A stretch of 64,000 nucleotides of DNA from Devosia submarina (GTDB taxonomy: Bacteria > Pseudomonadota > Alphaproteobacteria > Rhizobiales > Devosiaceae), in contig NZ_PYWB01000008.1 in assembly GCF_003056345.1 (NCBI RefSeq), positions 186,001 to 250,000 on the forward strand, read 5' to 3'. Shown here one piece after another: positions 26,332 through 34,504 of the stretch. Under the pieces are notes generated by a model that worked only from the letters and a program-made list of their open reading frames with translations, was not told where the DNA came from and made no database searches. A program made the translations under genes and the position numbers. Positions within the stretch are counted from its first letter, which is position 1, and each line of letters begins with the position of its first letter.

Positions 26332-27141
26332 CTAGTCGTTGAACATGCGGTCCCAGTCGATCACGTCCTGGTTGCCGCCACTGGGTTGAAACAGCGCCGC
26401 TTCTTCTTGCCGGCGCTGCTGGATTTGTTGTTCGCGAAGCTGGCGCGCCTGCGCAATGCGCGGCAGCAGCTGCAAATTCGACATGCTCAGAAGCTGCGCA
26501 TGCGCCAGCAACAGCGCACCCCCGCGCATTTCGAGAAAAGCCGCGTCGGACAGCGTAGCGAGCGCCGCTTCCTTGACCCGCATCAGCCCGGCCACGCTTC
26601 GAGCTGCCTGCCCCGCGGCACCCTTGATCTCGATAGGCCAAGGCTCCAGCAGATCGTGCTTGAGCAAAACGGCCGCCAATTGGCTGCTCCGCTGCAGCTG
26701 GGCATTCACATTTTGCAAAAACTGCACCACATCGGCCGTCGGCTTGGCCAGCGCTCCAGCTTCGTCAAAAAACGGCCGCTTGCCTTCCTCGTCCTCTCCG
26801 GCAAGGCCCTGGGCCTCGTCGATGCACAGGATTTGCTTGCCCTCATTTTCGGCAATGGCAAAGGGATGCGCGCGCAGCATGGCCGGCACATAGCGCCCCA
26901 GCCACGTCCCATCCGAGGCAACAAACATATTCGTCTCGCCCCCAATGCCCAGGACGGCAACCAGCCCCACGACATCATCCTGTTGGACGAAAGCGAGCGG
27001 AAAAGCATGCACGGCTTGTCCAAGCTCGCTCGGAGCAATCCCCACCAGGAGACGATTTTGTGCATGGCGATAATGAACCAGGGGACGCCAGAACATGCCG
27101 GCATGACGCTCGGCGGACACTGCGTGCACGGCACTAGCCAT
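26332..27141 (-). CDS. sapC: SapC family protein
   Basis: The 269-residue product matches the SapC family named from the Campylobacter fetus S-layer secretion operon. It has an early HAGMFWRPLVHYRHAQNRLLVGI segment, PLAFVQQDDVVGLVAVLG, then a long hydrophilic helical C-terminus rich in Gln and Ala. Its molecular role is unknown. The start at 27141 has AAGGA upstream. Order here (surface protein, SapC, ABC, fusion protein) parallels sapCDE in C. fetus, which supports a function tied to secretion of the adjacent surface protein. Confidence 0.87.
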   Translation of the reverse strand: MASAVHAVSAERHAGMFWRPLVHYRHAQNRLLVGIAPSELGQAVHAFPLAFVQQDDVVGLVAVLGIGGETNMFVASDGTWLGRYVPAMLRAHPFAIAENEGKQILCIDEAQGLAGEDEEGKRPFFDEAGALAKPTADVVQFLQNVNAQLQRSSQLAAVLLKHDLLEPWPIEIKGAAGQAARSVAGLMRVKEAALATLSDAAFLEMRGGALLLAHAQLLSMSNLQLLPRIAQARQLREQQIQQRRQEEAALFQPSGGNQDVIDWDRMFND

Positions 27142-27195
27142 GAAAATTCCTTGAGTGTGTTCGAAAGAAGAACAGCCTGCCAAACTGTTGCCAAA

Positions 27196-27220
27196 GCCCC
27201 GCCGTCAAAGACGGCGGGGC
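27196..27220 (-). terminator. Hairpin downstream of the surface-layer-like gene
   Basis: GCCCCGCCGTC and GACGGCGGGGC form a perfect 11-bp stem with a 3-base loop, lying between the surface-protein stop and sapC. Only a short TTT follows on the minus strand, so partial read-through is likely. That would give strong expression of the cargo gene and weaker expression of sapC and the exporter. Confidence 0.7.
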
Positions 27221-27250
27221 CATTGATTGCGTGGCTCTTAGCGGAGCGGA

Positions 27251-29029
27251 TTAGGCAGTAACGAACTGAGCTACGTTGTCGTTGTTCAGATCCACAACGC
27301 CAGTGAAGCCGACCAGCAAGTCACCATCGAGGCCACCAGCAGCAACATCACCATAGAGGTAGGTATTGCCGTCGAAGATGAACTGAGCAAAGTCGGTCAC
27401 GTTCGTGCCACCAACACCGATGATCGAAGCGACAGCCTGAACAGCGTCATAGAGAGAATCTGCACCAGCAACTGCGGTGTTCACCAGATTCTGAGCAGTA
27501 AAGCCGTCGAAGCCCTCAACGAGCAGGGCGTCGGACGCCGCTGCGAAATCAGCAATCGTAACGCTGCCGTCAAAGCCATCGGCTCCAGCGTTAACGTTGA
27601 TATTGCCGTCCTGAAGGGTGATGACGTCGTCGCCTGCACCTGTCACGATCGACAGGTCAGTGTCCCCGGTAGCCTGCAGACCAACAACGATGTTGTCATT
27701 GCCCGCACCAAAGTCGAAGGTAACTTCGTCAGCGTCGGAGGCCACGTTGTTGAACAGAACCGTGTCATTGCCCGAGCCGAGAGTGACAGAAGCCAGATCG
27801 AGAACGTCGGCACCGACATTGATCAAGTTGATGCGGATACCGCCAGTGGACTCGGCAGCATCAACAGTTACCAGCTCAGCAGCACCTGGACCAGCAATTG
27901 CGAGATCAACATTGTTGCTCACTGCAAGGTTGAGAGTGGTGACATCAGCGTTGGTGGCAGCCGCATCATTGTCGACACTGATGTCCAGGTCGGCGTATTC
28001 ACCTGCCGCGATTCCGGTCTGGTCGACAGAACCGGAGATTGACACCGTGTTCAGAGCAGCGCCCGTGAAGGTCAATGTGCTACCAGCAGCAACATTGTCC
28101 AGAGCAACAGCAGTGGATGCTGCACCAGCAGCTGATGCCACTGTCGCGGTTACTGCAGCATTGCGGAAACCAGCGGTCTGACCCGCCTGAAGGTTGCTGA
28201 TGCTGCCGCCGTTGTTGATCTGCCAAATTGCTTCAGCGCCTTCGAATACCGAAGCGTCAACTGTGCCGACGGAAGCGGTACGGATCAGGTTGATGGTCTC
28301 GATGTTCGAGATAGAAACGGTCGGAGCGATAGCCAGACCACCATCGACATACAGGTCCAGCGTGTCGTTCCCAGCGCCACCCTTGAGGTCGTCAAAGCCG
28401 TTGAGATCAGCTTCAACGCCCTGGAACGTGTCATTGCCACCTGTGCCGACGAACTGATCGAGACCTGAGGTGAGGGTGAATTCGTCACCGGTCACACCAC
28501 CGCCAATGAAAGCATCCGTTTCGGCGTTTGCAGCTTCAACCGAGGCTGCAGTACCATCAACACCATTGATGACTTCCACGGCAGCGGCAGCAGCTTCGTC
28601 ATTGTAGACGAAACCAGGCAGATCGGCCGCTTCGCGTGCGAAGTACACACCGGCCTCAACCTTGTTGTCGATGATAGCCTGATCGGATGGGTTATTCACA
28701 GCACCCGAGATCACGTCGAGGATGAAGTCACCGATGTCTGTGCCGTTGTTCAGCTGGGCAGTCCAGTAGGCCAGGCCTTCAGCATCGGGGGTGCGGTTGA
28801 ACAGGTTCAGGTAAACCTGGGTGATGAAGGCCTGTGGCGAAGCAATGTTCGGGTTCGCAAGGTAGGGGTACTTGGCCTGCGATTCAGCCTGCACCGAGAA
28901 GGACTCGGCGATCTCGGCAAGCGAGAAGCCGTCGTTCAGGCGGCCAACCCAGTAGTTCAGACCGACTGGATCGGGAGCACGGCCGAAATAGCCGATATAA
29001 AGTGACGTAATTTGTTCAACAGGCGTCAT
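27251..29029 (-). CDS. DUF4214/RTX surface-layer-like protein, predicted type I secretion cargo
   Basis: The 592-residue acidic product lacks a Sec signal. It starts with two DUF4214 units (YIGYFGRAPDPVGLNYW at 11-27; YLNLFNRTPDAEGLAYW at 73-89). RTX-like GGND/GGAGND motifs lie at about 195-224, then a long Thr/Ala/Val/Asp-rich beta region containing further GSGNDTV and GAGNDNI calcium-binding-type motifs. The C-terminus is hydrophobic-acidic (DLNNDNVAQFVTA), typical of uncleaved type I signals. Composition is Cys-free and resembles RsaA-type S-layer proteins. It heads the minus-strand set with sapC and the exporter. S-layer versus adhesin role is inferred. Confidence 0.85.
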   Translation of the reverse strand: MTPVEQITSLYIGYFGRAPDPVGLNYWVGRLNDGFSLAEIAESFSVQAESQAKYPYLANPNIASPQAFITQVYLNLFNRTPDAEGLAYWTAQLNNGTDIGDFILDVISGAVNNPSDQAIIDNKVEAGVYFAREAADLPGFVYNDEAAAAAVEVINGVDGTAASVEAANAETDAFIGGGVTGDEFTLTSGLDQFVGTGGNDTFQGVEADLNGFDDLKGGAGNDTLDLYVDGGLAIAPTVSISNIETINLIRTASVGTVDASVFEGAEAIWQINNGGSISNLQAGQTAGFRNAAVTATVASAAGAASTAVALDNVAAGSTLTFTGAALNTVSISGSVDQTGIAAGEYADLDISVDNDAAATNADVTTLNLAVSNNVDLAIAGPGAAELVTVDAAESTGGIRINLINVGADVLDLASVTLGSGNDTVLFNNVASDADEVTFDFGAGNDNIVVGLQATGDTDLSIVTGAGDDVITLQDGNINVNAGADGFDGSVTIADFAAASDALLVEGFDGFTAQNLVNTAVAGADSLYDAVQAVASIIGVGGTNVTDFAQFIFDGNTYLYGDVAAGGLDGDLLVGFTGVVDLNNDNVAQFVTA

Positions 29030-29159
29030 GTCTCATTCCTTTGTTGACATACCCTCACCGACGCCAAGCAGCGCCGCACGGTTTTGCCCAGGCCCCGAGC
29101 CGATCCGCGCAGCGGAAAAGAGCCGAGGCCCAGACGAGGGAATTTGGAAAAACTCACTC

Positions 29160-29214
29160 CCGGGCGGCTGCCCGGAAGGCGAGACTTTCCATCACGGCAG
29201 CCCTCCGACTGCCG
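29160..29214 (-). promoter_or_regulatory. Two 5'-leader hairpins of the surface-protein mRNA
   Basis: CCGGGC (29160-29165) pairs with GCCCGG (29170-29175). CGGCAG (29195-29200) pairs with CTGCCG (29209-29214). They lie 130-185 bases upstream of the surface-protein start, in what would be a long untranslated leader. Stable leader hairpins can prolong the life of abundant surface-protein mRNAs. That role is inferred. Confidence 0.45.
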
Positions 29215-29329
29215 AGAAAGAGAGTCACGTTTAGCGCATTGCGTATCTAAATCGGAGTCGTATCCTCACATACGTAGTTTATCGTAGGTGTATTCACCAA
29301 GTATTCGCGCAGCCAACCTACAAACACGA

Positions 29330-29424
29330 CTGTAGAAACGATTCATTTGACGCTGGTGATTTGATATCGGCAGGAATTTATATTGGCAAGGGGGTGTACA
29401 GTAAATTTCATACCCTGTAGAAAC
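29330..29424. repeat. Direct repeat CTGTAGAAAC, two copies 85 bp apart
   Basis: Identical 10-mers CTGTAGAAAC occur at 29330-29339 and 29415-29424 within the divergent promoter region. Their spacing is about eight helical turns, so both lie on the same face of the DNA. They flank the best promoter candidate for the surface gene. They may be binding sites for the adjacent XRE regulator. Confidence 0.45.
29361..29389 (-). promoter_or_regulatory. Promoter candidate for the surface-protein gene
   Basis: Reading the minus strand, TTGCCA (29389-29384) is followed after 17 bases by TATCAA (29366-29361). Use of this promoter would give a leader of roughly 325 bases containing the two hairpins. The match is moderate and other hexamers exist nearby. 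Confidence 0.3.
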
Positions 29425-29513
29425 AGCGGGGCAAATCGGCAACACAACCGGCGCCGGAGCTACGATTTCCTGGAGTAAGCGCCTTCGCGCGACTCGGGAC
29501 CACTATAGCTTCG

Positions 29514-29540
29514 TTGACGCACGGACGGCCGAACTATACT
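29514..29540 (+). promoter_or_regulatory. Promoter candidate for the XRE gene
   Basis: TTGACG at 29514-29519 and TATACT at 29535-29540 are separated by 15 bases. Both hexamers are close to consensus but the spacing is short. They lie about 50 bases before the XRE start codon. Confidence 0.3.
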
Positions 29541-29590
29541 TATAAGCAACAGGGCAGCCGCTCGGGCGGCAAAAATTCGGGGCGTGGACG

Positions 29591-29893
29591 ATGCTTTCAA
29601 AACTCAAGGCTGGTGCGGAGCCATCCAACCCATTGCGGCTCGATGCGGGCGCCTGGCTCAAGCAGGCGCGCGAGGAGGCCGGGCTCTCCCAGCGCGAGCT
29701 CGCCAACATCCTCAACCTTGACTATTACACCTTTATTTCGCAGCTCGAGAACGGCCGGGGCAAGATCCCATCCAATCGTTATCGCGAATGGGCCGGCGCA
29801 CTCAAAGTCGATGAGAAGATCTTCGCCAAGACGATGCTGCGCTATTACGACCCGCATAGCTACGACATCTTGTTCGGTCAGGACGTCGCCTAG
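29591..29893 (+). CDS. XRE-family helix-turn-helix regulator
   Basis: The 100-residue protein contains a helix-turn-helix at about 21-60 (WLKQAREEAGLSQRELANIL, FISQLENGRGKIPSNRYREWA), the layout of lambda Cro/XRE DNA-binding domains. A short helical tail follows. It is divergent from the surface-protein gene and 39 bases upstream of a 506-residue unrecognised protein. Control of surface-protein expression is a reasonable inference from position; no operator has been tested. Confidence 0.83.
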   Translation: MLSKLKAGAEPSNPLRLDAGAWLKQAREEAGLSQRELANILNLDYYTFISQLENGRGKIPSNRYREWAGALKVDEKIFAKTMLRYYDPHSYDILFGQDVA

Positions 29894-29932
29894 GCAAGCG
29901 GGCAGAGTTTCGGCAGGGAGGACCGGCTGACA

Positions 29933-31453
29933 ATGGCCACCATATTCAGCTTCAGCCAGCGGCGCGAAAAAGCGCCCGCAGCCAGGCCGGCCGCGCCCGC
30001 GCCTGCGCGCGATTGGACCAATCAGGAGCTGAGTGATCTTTACCGCGCCGTGGCGAGCCTTGCGCAATCCGGCATCGTGGTGGACGTCGATCGCGGCCTC
30101 ACCGACGAGGGCGATCCCTGGATGGTGCTCTGCCGGCTGGATGGCGAGGTTTTCATCCATTTCTGCCGCCTCGATGGCCAATATCTCCTCGACAGCCCCG
30201 CCCTCGCGCGTCCCCTGCGCGGCGAGCACTTTGCCGAGCTGGTCGACCTTTTTATCGCCCAGGCCGCCCGCGCTGCCGCCCCCAATGTCGTGGCCTTCCG
30301 CGCCTCCAAGGTGTTCCTCCACCCCGCCGCGCTCCTCACGATCTTGGTTTGGTCGCTCTACGTCTGGTCCAGCGACACCGGCGAAGCTCAGGCCGCCGAA
30401 TGGAGCGATGATGGCGCCGTCCTGCCCGAGCATATTCTGGCCGCAGCAGCGCAAACCGCCAGCGAGGCCCCAGACGCTCCGGACGCGCCGCCGTCTCCCG
30501 CCGCCAAAGCCGCACCGCTGCTCGATGGCGTCACGCCCGAGCGCATGGCCAGCCGCCTGATCCAGGCCATGGACCACGCCGGCGCCCTTTCCGCGGGCAA
30601 CCAGGCCGCCGCCATGCAATTTTTGGCCGTGGTCAGCACCCTTGTCCTGACCAGCGCCAGCACCACCGCCCTCAACAACAGCGGCGAGGCCGCCCCCTCC
30701 CTGCTCACCGCCACGCTCCTGCCCGAAGCAGCCCCCGCCCAGGCACCCGAGCTTGATCAGGGCACCACGGCAGAGGGAGCCCGCGACCTTGCGCAGGGCC
30801 TGCAAGCCCAGCTCGCCTCCAAAACTGCGGGCGACACATCAGAGCTTTCCCTCGGCGAACCACACACCATCGTCCTTGCCAGCATGCTCCCCGAAGCCCC
30901 CGGCGAACCCTCAACCGCACACGCCGCGCTCCATCCCGCGCTTTTCGTTTCGGCGATGCCCACCCCTGCACCCGAGGGCGCCCACCCCGTCACCCTGCCC
31001 AGCAACGCCATCCACTCCACCGCCCCCCTTGGCGCTGGCGACATCGCCATGGTGCTCGGCAGCACGATTTCCCTCGAGCGCTACCACATCAATGGCCTCG
31101 ACCTGTTCGCCAGCTTCAACCCCGCCGACATGCAGGGCCTCCAGATCGCAGGCGAGGCTGGCAGCGCCGGCTTTGTCGATCTCCTCTTCGATGCTCCCCA
31201 GCTCGAAACACCCGATGCCGCGACCCAGCACGGCTCCTTTGGCGAAGCTGCCCGTGCCATTATCGATGCCTTCCTCGATCAGGCCGGCGATCTTCAGATT
31301 GTCGCCAGCGCCAATGAACTGGTTTTGATTGATTTAACGGCGTTCGACGATACAATGGACCAAGCCTACGCTTATAGCTGGTCGATGGAAGACGGCGGCA
31401 CGATATCGGCGCTGGGCCATGTCGCATTCTTTGCCGATTTCGCCCTTGTCTAG
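29933..31453 (+). CDS. Unrecognised 506-residue protein with one membrane segment
   Basis: No family was recognised. An N-terminal domain (about 28-125) holds QELSDLYRAVASLAQSGIVVDV and LCRLDGEVFIHFCRLDGQYLL. A probable membrane span follows at about 132-150 (LHPAALLTILVWSLYVWSS). The rest is a low-complexity Ala/Pro/Ser/Thr-rich region (about 155-380), then a C-terminal Asp/Leu-rich part ending HVAFFADFALV. GGGAGGA lies 10 bases upstream of the ATG. It follows the XRE gene, so the two may form a regulatory pair or a surface-assembly unit. Function unknown. Confidence 0.8.
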   Translation: MATIFSFSQRREKAPAARPAAPAPARDWTNQELSDLYRAVASLAQSGIVVDVDRGLTDEGDPWMVLCRLDGEVFIHFCRLDGQYLLDSPALARPLRGEHFAELVDLFIAQAARAAAPNVVAFRASKVFLHPAALLTILVWSLYVWSSDTGEAQAAEWSDDGAVLPEHILAAAAQTASEAPDAPDAPPSPAAKAAPLLDGVTPERMASRLIQAMDHAGALSAGNQAAAMQFLAVVSTLVLTSASTTALNNSGEAAPSLLTATLLPEAAPAQAPELDQGTTAEGARDLAQGLQAQLASKTAGDTSELSLGEPHTIVLASMLPEAPGEPSTAHAALHPALFVSAMPTPAPEGAHPVTLPSNAIHSTAPLGAGDIAMVLGSTISLERYHINGLDLFASFNPADMQGLQIAGEAGSAGFVDLLFDAPQLETPDAATQHGSFGEAARAIIDAFLDQAGDLQIVASANELVLIDLTAFDDTMDQAYAYSWSMEDGGTISALGHVAFFADFALV

Positions 31454-31491
31454 GAGGGCCTGCGGCCACAGCACGGATCTTTGCCGCATCC

Positions 31492-32568
31492 ATGCGTGTT
31501 CTGCATTTCTTCAAGACCTATCTGCCAGACAGCTTCACCGGCGTTGAACGCGTTATCCACGCCATTGCCGAATCGACCGTTGAACACGGCATCGTCACCG
31601 ACGTCCTATCGCTCAGCCCCAACCCAAACCCCACGCCCATCCCGGTCGGCAGCCATTATTCGCATCAATCCCGTCAGGATGCCTACATAGCCTCCACGGG
31701 CCTCTCCCGATCCGTCTTCCGCGACTTCCGGCGCCTTGCCGCACAAGCCGATCTTGTCCACTACCATTTCCCATGGCCTATGATGGACCTCGTGCATCTC
31801 GCGGTGCGGCACGGCAAGCCCAGCGTCGTCACCTACCATTCCGACGTGGTGAAACAGCAGGGCCTCCTTCGCCTCTACCGCCCATTGATGCACCGCTTCC
31901 TTGGCTCCGTCGACGCCATCGTCGCAACGTCGCCAAACTACGCGCAAACCAGTCCGATCCTCTCGCATTACAGGGAAAAACTGCGCACGATTCCCATCGG
32001 AATCGGCCCAAGTGCGGTACTGGACGATAACAGTCTGCTAACGCGAACGGGGCAAATGCCACCCCGCTTTTTCCTGTTCCTGGGCGCCATGCGCTACTAC
32101 AAGGGCCTCCCCTTCCTCCTCGAAGCCGCCCGTATTTCAGGCCTGCCGGTGGTCCTCGCCGGCTCCGGCGACCCCGGCGAAACACCCCCAAATGTCACTG
32201 TCCTTGGCGAAGTCACCGAAGCTGAAAAGCAAGCATTATTAGAGGCTTGCACCGCCTTCGTCTTCCCCTCGCACCTCCGGTCCGAAGCCTTCGGCGTCGC
32301 CCTCCTTGAAGCCGCCCGCGCCGGCAAACCCATGATCTCCTGCGAGATCGGCACCGGCACGAGCTACGTAAACCTGAACAAAATTACGGGCCTAACCATC
32401 CCCCCCGCCGATCCCCAAGCCCTCGCCGCCGCCATGCAGTCCCTCTGGAGCGATTCGCTACGACGCGAACAAATGGGCGCCGCCGCCCGCGCTCGCTACG
32501 AAAACCTCTTTACCGCCAAGAAGATGGGGAACAGCTACGCCGCGCTTTACCGGGAGCTGATCGCGTGA
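31492..32568 (+). CDS. GT4-family glycosyltransferase
   Basis: The 358-residue GT-B enzyme begins MRVLHFFKTYLPDSFTGVER, the acceptor-domain glycine loop. HYHFPWPMMDL and YHSDVVKQQGLLRLYRP follow, then the donor domain with FLFLGAMRYYKG and LRSEAFGVALLEAARAGKPMI holding the E-x7-E pair. It resembles WbpY/Z-type mannosyl- or rhamnosyltransferases of O-polysaccharide synthesis. It overlaps the next gene by 4 bases (GTGA), marking an operon with the reductase and the initiating transferase. Confidence 0.88.
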   Translation: MRVLHFFKTYLPDSFTGVERVIHAIAESTVEHGIVTDVLSLSPNPNPTPIPVGSHYSHQSRQDAYIASTGLSRSVFRDFRRLAAQADLVHYHFPWPMMDLVHLAVRHGKPSVVTYHSDVVKQQGLLRLYRPLMHRFLGSVDAIVATSPNYAQTSPILSHYREKLRTIPIGIGPSAVLDDNSLLTRTGQMPPRFFLFLGAMRYYKGLPFLLEAARISGLPVVLAGSGDPGETPPNVTVLGEVTEAEKQALLEACTAFVFPSHLRSEAFGVALLEAARAGKPMISCEIGTGTSYVNLNKITGLTIPPADPQALAAAMQSLWSDSLRREQMGAAARARYENLFTAKKMGNSYAALYRELIA

Positions 32569-33482
32569 AGATCCTTGTCACCGGCGCCAGCGGCTTCGTC
32601 GGCCGCACCCTTGTTCAAACCCTCCGTGCCGCCGGCCACACCGTCCAAACCGCCGGCTTTTCCAGCCCCCACGTCGACCACCGCATCCCCCTCGGCCCCA
32701 ACGCCGATTGGACCCAGGCCCTTGCCGACTGCGACGCCGTTGTTCATGCCGGCGGCCGCGCCCATGTCCTCGACAAATCGGCCACTTCTGCCAGCACCTT
32801 CGACGACATCAATACAAAGGGCACCCTCCGTCTGGCCGAGGCCGCGAGGCGAGTTGGCGTTCGGCATTTCATCTTCATCAGCTCCATCGCAGCCCTCGGC
32901 GAGCGCGAAGATAAACCGCTGCAAGAACAAGACATTTCTCGTCCCACCACCCCCTATGGCCGCTCGAAACTCGCTGCCGAACAGGGCCTGCTTGCCATGG
33001 ACGGATTGCGCGTCACCTGCCTGCGCCCACCGCTCGTCTACGGCCCCGACGCCGGCGGCCGCTTCGGGCAAATGCTGCGCTGGTGCGCCCGCGGCCTGCC
33101 GCTTCCCCTTGCCGGAATCCGCAACCAGCGCAGCTTTCTTGCCGCGCCAAATCTCGCCGACGCTGTCCGCCTCTGCCTGGCACAAGGCGAAAATGCCACC
33201 GGCATTTTCCACCTCGCGGACGAGGGTACATTGTCTACCCCAGAACTGCTCCAGCTGATCGGCCAAGGCCTCGGCAAACCCGCGCGGCTTCTTGCGATTC
33301 CCCCTTTCGCCCTGCACACCATGCGCCGCTTCGGCCTAGCCCAGCCCATCGACAAACTGTCACAAAGCCTGGTCGTCGACACCAGCAAATTTCGCGCGCA
33401 ATGCGGCTGGATCCCACCTGTCCAACTGCGCGATGGGATCGTCGATGCGGCCCGGCGCTATCGGGAGAACGCCAGCCCATGA
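32565..33482 (+). CDS. NAD-dependent epimerase/dehydratase: UDP-4-keto-6-deoxy-HexNAc reductase-like (WbpV/WreQ type)
   Basis: The 305-residue extended SDR protein has the NAD-binding ILVTGASGFVGRTL at its N-terminus, FISSIAALGE, the catalytic YGRSK and LRPPLVYGPDAGG. The start is GTG, coupled to the upstream gene. Beside a WbpL-like transferase and a WbpM-like dehydratase it probably reduces the 4-keto sugar to UDP-QuiNAc or UDP-FucNAc. That trio is known in Pseudomonas (wbpV/L/M) and Rhizobium etli (wreQ/U/V). Which stereoisomer is made is not decidable here. Confidence 0.86.
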   Translation: MKILVTGASGFVGRTLVQTLRAAGHTVQTAGFSSPHVDHRIPLGPNADWTQALADCDAVVHAGGRAHVLDKSATSASTFDDINTKGTLRLAEAARRVGVRHFIFISSIAALGEREDKPLQEQDISRPTTPYGRSKLAAEQGLLAMDGLRVTCLRPPLVYGPDAGGRFGQMLRWCARGLPLPLAGIRNQRSFLAAPNLADAVRLCLAQGENATGIFHLADEGTLSTPELLQLIGQGLGKPARLLAIPPFALHTMRRFGLAQPIDKLSQSLVVDTSKFRAQCGWIPPVQLRDGIVDAARRYRENASP

Positions 33483-34504
33483 GCGCTTCCTGGGGCTTCC
33501 TTCTTTGCCTGGGTGTCGGAGCGCTTGGCTGGTTCCTGACCATTCAGATCGAGCGAAATGCTGTTCATCTAGGCCTGGTGCAACACCCCAATCACCGCTC
33601 CTCCCACCATGTGCCCACCCCTAGCGGCGGCGGCGCGGCCATCGCCACATCAACGCTCTTGGCACTGCTAATCCTGGGCCTTTCCGGTGAATCGCAGCTC
33701 TGGCCGATCCTCCTCGCAACCGCGCTGATCGCCGCACTTGGCCTTGCCGATGACCTCCGAGACCTCCCTGCGGCCCTTCGTTTTCCCATGCAGGCACTGG
33801 TGCTCGGCGCCCTCGTTTGGGCACTCGGTCCCCTGCCCGATCTCCCCCTTATGCCCACCCTTACCCTCTCCGGTATGCTGCTCGCATTGATCGTGCTTTT
33901 TGGAGGGCTCTGGTGGCTCAATCTTTTCAACTTCATGGATGGCATTGATGGTCTGGCTGGCACCCAGGCAATTTTTATCCTCCTTGGTGCCTGCCTGCTC
34001 TGGTGGACCGGCCATCCCGAGGCACCGGAAACGCCTGCCTTTTGGATGGCGCTCACCACCTCGGCGGCAACAGCGGGCTTCCTGCTGCGCAACTGGCCTC
34101 CAGCACGTATCTTCATGGGCGATGCGGGATCTAACAGCCTCGCACTTATCATTTTCGCGTTGGCCCTGCTCACCTTGAGCGCCGGCCAGATCGGCTACCA
34201 GGCCTGGCTGATCCTGCCATCGGTCTTTGTGTCCGACGCCACGCTCACCCTTGTTCGGCGCATGTCACGCGGCGAAAAGCCCTGGCACGCCCATCGCCGC
34301 CACGCTTATCAGCAGCTATCCCGCCGCTGGGGACATCGCAATGTGACGCTGCTTTATGGCGCCTTGACCCTTCTTTGGGCCCTGCCTTTGGCATGGCTCG
34401 TGCAAGGCGATGGCAACTGGCTTGTGGTCGCGCTTGCTTACGCGCCGCTCGTCGGATGCGCCGCCTGGGCCAATGCGGGCGGCGCAACGGAAACCTCCGC
34501 CTGA
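33479..34504 (+). CDS. Initiating undecaprenyl-phosphate HexNAc-1-P transferase (MraY/WecA family, WbpL/WreU type)
   Basis: The 341-residue product has about ten or eleven membrane spans. It carries family motifs HPNHRSSHHVPTPSGGG, LGLADDLRDL (the DD pair), NLFNFMDGIDGLAG and FMGDAGSNSL, and a late cytoplasmic HAHRRHAYQQLSRR loop. It transfers a HexNAc-1-phosphate, predicted QuiNAc or FucNAc, to undecaprenyl phosphate to prime O-antigen synthesis. The ATG overlaps the reductase stop. Its last 67 bases overlap the convergent dehydratase gene. Confidence 0.9.
   Translation: MSASWGFLLCLGVGALGWFLTIQIERNAVHLGLVQHPNHRSSHHVPTPSGGGAAIATSTLLALLILGLSGESQLWPILLATALIAALGLADDLRDLPAALRFPMQALVLGALVWALGPLPDLPLMPTLTLSGMLLALIVLFGGLWWLNLFNFMDGIDGLAGTQAIFILLGACLLWWTGHPEAPETPAFWMALTTSAATAGFLLRNWPPARIFMGDAGSNSLALIIFALALLTLSAGQIGYQAWLILPSVFVSDATLTLVRRMSRGEKPWHAHRRHAYQQLSRRWGHRNVTLLYGALTLLWALPLAWLVQGDGNWLVVALAYAPLVGCAAWANAGGATETSA

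Larger units (their letters stand above)
29030..29590. other. Long regulatory intergenic region between surface protein and XRE gene
   Basis: This 561-base gap is more AT-rich than its surroundings in its middle part (about 29235-29425). It separates the divergently transcribed surface-protein and XRE genes. It contains two mRNA hairpins near the surface-protein start, a duplicated 10-bp motif and promoter-like sequences on both strands. No convincing coding frame was seen. Confidence 0.7.

Noticed and set aside
29597..30805. 402-codon minus-strand frame over the XRE and 506-residue genes
   Set aside because: The XRE helix-turn-helix on the plus strand and the ribosome site at 29916 favour the plus strand; the minus frame is Gly/Gln-rich with no recognised domain.
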